Made by a program: the position numbers and the translations under genes. Source: Halieaceae bacterium (lineage in GTDB: Bacteria; Pseudomonadota; Gammaproteobacteria; Pseudomonadales; Halieaceae). From it: a stretch of 9,601 nt of DNA. The stretch spans positions 1-9,601 of the forward strand of contig WTHO01000156.1 in the NCBI GenBank assembly GCA_011523115.1, given 5' to 3'. Positions 7,140-9,601 of the stretch are shown in pieces (within the stretch, counting starts at the first letter, position 1; every line of letters begins with the position of its first letter). Below the pieces are notes generated by a model that had not been told where the DNA came from, made no database searches, and was given only the letters and a program-made list of their open reading frames with translations.

Positions 7140-8225
7140 ATGAAGGAAAAAGATCACATCGCCGGAGCCGTACTGCACTGGTTCGACCAGCACGGCCGCA
7201 AAGACCTGCCCTGGCAAAAACAGCGAACGCCCTACCGGGTCTGGGTGTCTGAGATCATGTTGCAGCAAACTCAGGTCAGCACCGTCATCCCTTTTTACGA
7301 GCGCTTCATGGCTCAGCTACCCACCGTCGAGGACCTCGCCGCCGCACCAGAGGACACGGTGCTCCATCTCTGGACGGGATTGGGCTACTACGCCCGTGCC
7401 CGCAACCTGCACCGATGCGCCAAACAGGTGTGCGATGCCCACGATGGTGTCTTTCCCCAAGATCTTGAGGGGCTGGAAGCATTACCCGGCATCGGACGCT
7501 CTACCGCCGGCGCGATCCTTTCCTTGGCGATGGATACCCGCGCCCCCATTCTTGATGGCAATGTAAAGCGCGTACTCGCGCGTTATCACGGGGTAGCGGG
7601 ATGGCCAGGGCAGCGTGCCGTCAGTGACGCACTCTGGTCGCATGCTGAGCACCACACCCCTCGCGCACGGGTCGCGGACTACACGCAGGCGATGATGGAT
7701 TTAGGTGCAACGTGTTGTACCCGCAGTCGACCCGCCTGCGAGCTCTGCCCAATCAATAGTGGCTGTACTGCCCGGGCTCTCGGTCAACAAAGTGACTTTC
7801 CCGGTAGGAAACCACGGAAAGCAATACCCCTGAGAAAACGCTGGCTCGCCGTCGCCACCCGCGCCCCGGGCGAGGTGCTGCTGCAGAAACGGCCGGACTC
7901 GGGTATCTGGGGTGGCCTGTGGGCGCCGCCTGAATTTGATGAGGCCGAAGGCGCCACCGAGTGGATCACCGATACCCTGTCGCTACCGCCAGATGTCTGT
8001 CAAGTCGACGCAGCCTTTCATCACACCTTCACACATTTCAAGCTGGAGGCGCACTCCGTCAGAGCACATCTCGGAACGAACCGGGCTCCCGGGAATCGCG
8101 TAGAATGTGCCGCCGGAAGCTTGAAATGGTTTAGTTTGCACCCGCCGCCGTCGGTGGGTTTGCCCGCACCGATCGTGCGGCTGTTGGCCAGACTGAGTGC
8201 AGAAACCGCATTGAGGAGTGACTGA
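7140..8225 (+). CDS. mutY: adenine DNA glycosylase MutY
   Basis: Base-excision repair enzyme that removes adenine paired with 8-oxoguanine, preventing G:C to T:A changes. It has 361 residues. The glycosylase core carries catalytic Glu38 in [10 protein letters not shown], the helix-hairpin-helix [12 protein letters not shown] (115-126) and Asp139 in ILDGNVKR. The [4Fe-4S] ligands follow the family spacing C-x6-C-x2-C-x5-C (Cys193, 200, 203, 209). The C-terminal NUDIX-like domain (about 233-355), which reads 8-oxoG, has the loop HTFTHF (295-300), with Thr in place of the Ser found in E. coli and Geobacillus. The start matches the E. coli N-terminus in length but lacks a good Shine-Dalgarno site; GAAG lies 12 bases upstream. 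The stop overlaps the yggX start by one base. Confidence 0.97.
   Translation: MKEKDHIAGAVLHWFDQHGRKDLPWQKQRTPYRVWVSEIMLQQTQVSTVIPFYERFMAQLPTVEDLAAAPEDTVLHLWTGLGYYARARNLHRCAKQVCDAHDGVFPQDLEGLEALPGIGRSTAGAILSLAMDTRAPILDGNVKRVLARYHGVAGWPGQRAVSDALWSHAEHHTPRARVADYTQAMMDLGATCCTRSRPACELCPINSGCTARALGQQSDFPGRKPRKAIPLRKRWLAVATRAPGEVLLQKRPDSGIWGGLWAPPEFDEAEGATEWITDTLSLPPDVCQVDAAFHHTFTHFKLEAHSVRAHLGTNRAPGNRVECAAGSLKWFSLHPPPSVGLPAPIVRLLARLSAETALRSD
8213..8218 (+). promoter_or_regulatory. yggX ribosome binding site inside the end of mutY
   Basis: GAGGAG, six bases before the yggX ATG, lies in the last codons of mutY. It is one of the strongest Shine-Dalgarno matches in the window, suggesting that yggX is translated efficiently from the shared mutY message. 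Confidence 0.8.
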
Positions 8226-8497
8226 TGGCAAGAAACGTGCAATGCCGACGCTACGGTGAGGAGTTGGAAGGGCTGGAACGCCCGCCGCTCCCCGGCGCCA
8301 AAGGTCAGGACATCTTTGATAACGTCTCGAAAAAGGCGTGGCTCGAGTGGCAAGGTCACCAAACCATGCTCATCAACGAGAAACACCTTAGCCTGATGGA
8401 CCCCGAAGCCCGCAAATATCTGATGGGTGAAATGGACAAGTTTCTGGCCGGAGAAGACTTTGATCAGGCTGAGGGTTATGTGCCTCCCGCAGAGTAA
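8225..8497 (+). CDS. yggX: probable Fe(2+)-trafficking protein YggX
   Basis: Small cytosolic protein of the YggX family, linked in enteric bacteria to iron handling and to protection of iron-sulfur enzymes against oxidative damage. The 90-residue length is typical. It carries the conserved N-terminal Cys7 within VQCRRYG, then the LPG segment (22-24), the [17 protein letters not shown] stretch (36-52) and a C-terminal helix containing [12 protein letters not shown]. It is coupled to mutY through TGATG, an arrangement also known in E. coli. Because MutY holds a [4Fe-4S] cluster that YggX could help preserve, the pairing is functionally plausible. Confidence 0.97.
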   Translation: MARNVQCRRYGEELEGLERPPLPGAKGQDIFDNVSKKAWLEWQGHQTMLINEKHLSLMDPEARKYLMGEMDKFLAGEDFDQAEGYVPPAE

Positions 8498-8578
8498 TCA
8501 CCCTGCCACAACGCGGACTGCGCCAGGTATCCGGCGGGCGCGCACTTACCTGTCGGCCGTGTCACGGGAAGTCAACCG
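8498..8578 (+). other. gap between yggX and the efflux adaptor gene
   Basis: Eighty-one bases without a gene. No clear intrinsic terminator and no good sigma-70 promoter are visible. The gap contains the short inverted repeat CCGTG-T-CACGG (8557-8567) and the Shine-Dalgarno GGGAAG (8566-8571), which is seven bases before the ATG at 8579. Whether the adaptor gene is read from the mutY-yggX message cannot be settled from sequence. Confidence 0.45.
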
Positions 8579-9601
8579 ATGAGGTGGCGATCCTGGTTGA
8601 TCACCGGCACCGCCTGCGTGCTGGTCACGGCCGCATTGGCCGGGATCAAGTTTCTGCAGATTTCGGAGGCCATGGCGCTGATGGAGAGCTTCCCGCCACC
8701 CTCGGAGTCGATCACCGTCGCCCAAGCAGAAGCCGATACCTGGGAGCCCACTCGCCTGCTCAGCGGCACTGTGCGCTCCCCAGAGCATCTGGTGATCTCT
8801 GCGGAGATGGCAGGCCGTGTGGTTGAGCTGCCCTATCAGAGCGGCGAGGTCGTGCCAGAGGGCGCCGCCGTATTGGTGCTGTTCGATGACGATCTGGAAG
8901 CACAACGCGAAGCGCTTGAGGCGGATCTCAATTTGGTCAGCACCCAACTCGAGCGTAATCGCACGCTTGAGGCAGACGCGCTCATCTCGCAGGATCAACT
9001 GGACGTACTGAAAGCGCGCAGCCTGTCTCTGAAAGCGCAGATCGCGGTGCTGGACGCGCGACTGAGCCGGATGACCTTTCGCGCACCATTCAAGGGCACG
9101 CTGGGCATATACCCGCAGCGGCTCGGAGATCTCATGCGGTTTGGCGAGGTGCTGACTACCCTGACCGGCCTCAATCCTGCTCGCTGGATTGATTTCAAGG
9201 TGCCGCAGGGGCTCGCCGAGATTCGCGTCGGTGACAATGTGAAAGTCAACGATATTTCCGGCGGTGAGGTTGGCGTGGCGCAGGTCATTGCGGTCTCCGA
9301 TGCGTTTGCTGAGGGCACACGCACCTACGACGTCCGCGCCCAGCTTTCCGCGCCGAACCTGCGCCATGGTGCGCTGGTGCAAGTCGCCATCCGCACCGGC
9401 CCCACCGAGTATCTGATGTCGGTGCCGGCACGCAGCGTTCGCTGGGATCTTGAGGGGCCTCATACTTTTGTCATTGTCGACGCCGAAGCCGAGGCTTATC
9501 TGCCGCACCGAGCCTCATTGAGACGCATTGAAGTGCGTGGCGAGACCGCGGATCGCTTTTACATCCGGGGTGAGCTCAATCCGGGTGATCGCATCGCTGA
9601 T
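8579..9601 (+). CDS. RND-type efflux periplasmic adaptor (membrane fusion protein), 3' end missing
   Basis: The frame is open for 341 codons and runs off the window. The product looks like an HlyD/AcrA-family adaptor that links an inner-membrane RND pump to an outer-membrane channel. Residues 6-22 are hydrophobic (uncleaved anchor or signal; no lipobox, so probably not a lipoprotein). A short linker with a PPP motif (39-41) is typical of one RND-adaptor branch. The two halves of the lipoyl domain (about 71-103 and 167-198, the second with FRAPFKGTLG) flank a short alpha-helical hairpin (about 105-165). A beta-barrel domain follows (about 200-275), then the start of the membrane-proximal domain. 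GGGAAG seven bases before the ATG supports the start. The substrate cannot be told; the pump gene would be expected next. A long ORF on the opposite strand is a shadow. Confidence 0.92.
   Translation, partial: MRWRSWLITGTACVLVTAALAGIKFLQISEAMALMESFPPPSESITVAQAEADTWEPTRLLSGTVRSPEHLVISAEMAGRVVELPYQSGEVVPEGAAVLVLFDDDLEAQREALEADLNLVSTQLERNRTLEADALISQDQLDVLKARSLSLKAQIAVLDARLSRMTFRAPFKGTLGIYPQRLGDLMRFGEVLTTLTGLNPARWIDFKVPQGLAEIRVGDNVKVNDISGGEVGVAQVIAVSDAFAEGTRTYDVRAQLSAPNLRHGALVQVAIRTGPTEYLMSVPARSVRWDLEGPHTFVIVDAEAEAYLPHRASLRRIEVRGETADRFYIRGELNPGDRIAD

Noticed and set aside
7035..7268. Minus-strand ORF covering the hisB-mutY divergent region
   Set aside because: It overlaps the conserved mutY N-terminus and the hisB start, with no motif of its own.
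8546..9508. 320-codon ORF on the minus strand opposite the efflux adaptor
   Set aside because: The plus strand encodes a full set of adaptor domains with a good ribosome site. The minus-strand translation shows no recognisable motif; it is a shadow of the GC-rich coding frame.

Overview
This window reads as an ordinary core-chromosome segment of a marine-type gammaproteobacterium with moderately high GC (high-50s percent, judged by eye). The gene set and order (gpmI, envC, ctpA, then hisF-hisA-hisH-hisB facing them, then mutY, yggX) resemble the Pseudomonas/Cellvibrionales arrangement. A Cellvibrionales (OM60/NOR5-like) source is my best inference; no marker gene in the window proves it. I found no RNA gene, CRISPR array, insertion sequence, integron or phage gene.

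Layout. Positions 47-4189 (+ strand) hold gpmI (cofactor-independent phosphoglycerate mutase), envC (a degenerate LytM activator of cell-wall amidases) and ctpA (a periplasmic S41 processing protease). gpmI and envC almost touch; ctpA follows after 55 bases. Positions 4266-7038 (- strand) hold the histidine genes in transcription order hisB-hisH-hisA-hisF. Neighbours in this cluster overlap or sit three bases apart. They converge on ctpA across a 76-base gap with no convincing terminator. A 101-base divergent region (7039-7139) separates hisB from mutY. mutY and yggX (7140-8497, +) overlap by one base. After 81 bases an RND-type efflux adaptor starts at 8579 and runs off the window with its frame open.

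How the genes work together. HisB makes imidazole-acetol phosphate from imidazoleglycerol phosphate (IGP). HisA isomerises ProFAR to PRFAR, and HisH plus HisF form IGP synthase, which converts PRFAR and glutamine into IGP and AICAR. The other his genes are not here, and this HisB lacks the fused histidinol-phosphatase of enteric bacteria. EnvC and CtpA both act on cell-wall remodelling: EnvC switches on amidases at the septum, while CtpA-family proteases degrade peptidoglycan hydrolases in Pseudomonas. MutY removes A opposite 8-oxoG and carries a [4Fe-4S] cluster; YggX protects iron-sulfur enzymes under oxidative stress, so their coupling makes sense.

Part 2 yields only modest observations: short repeats near start codons, homopolymer tracts inside housekeeping genes, an in-frame hisB/hisH junction, a possible 23-residue ORF and an efflux adaptor with an unseen partner. 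I do not see evidence of an undescribed system.
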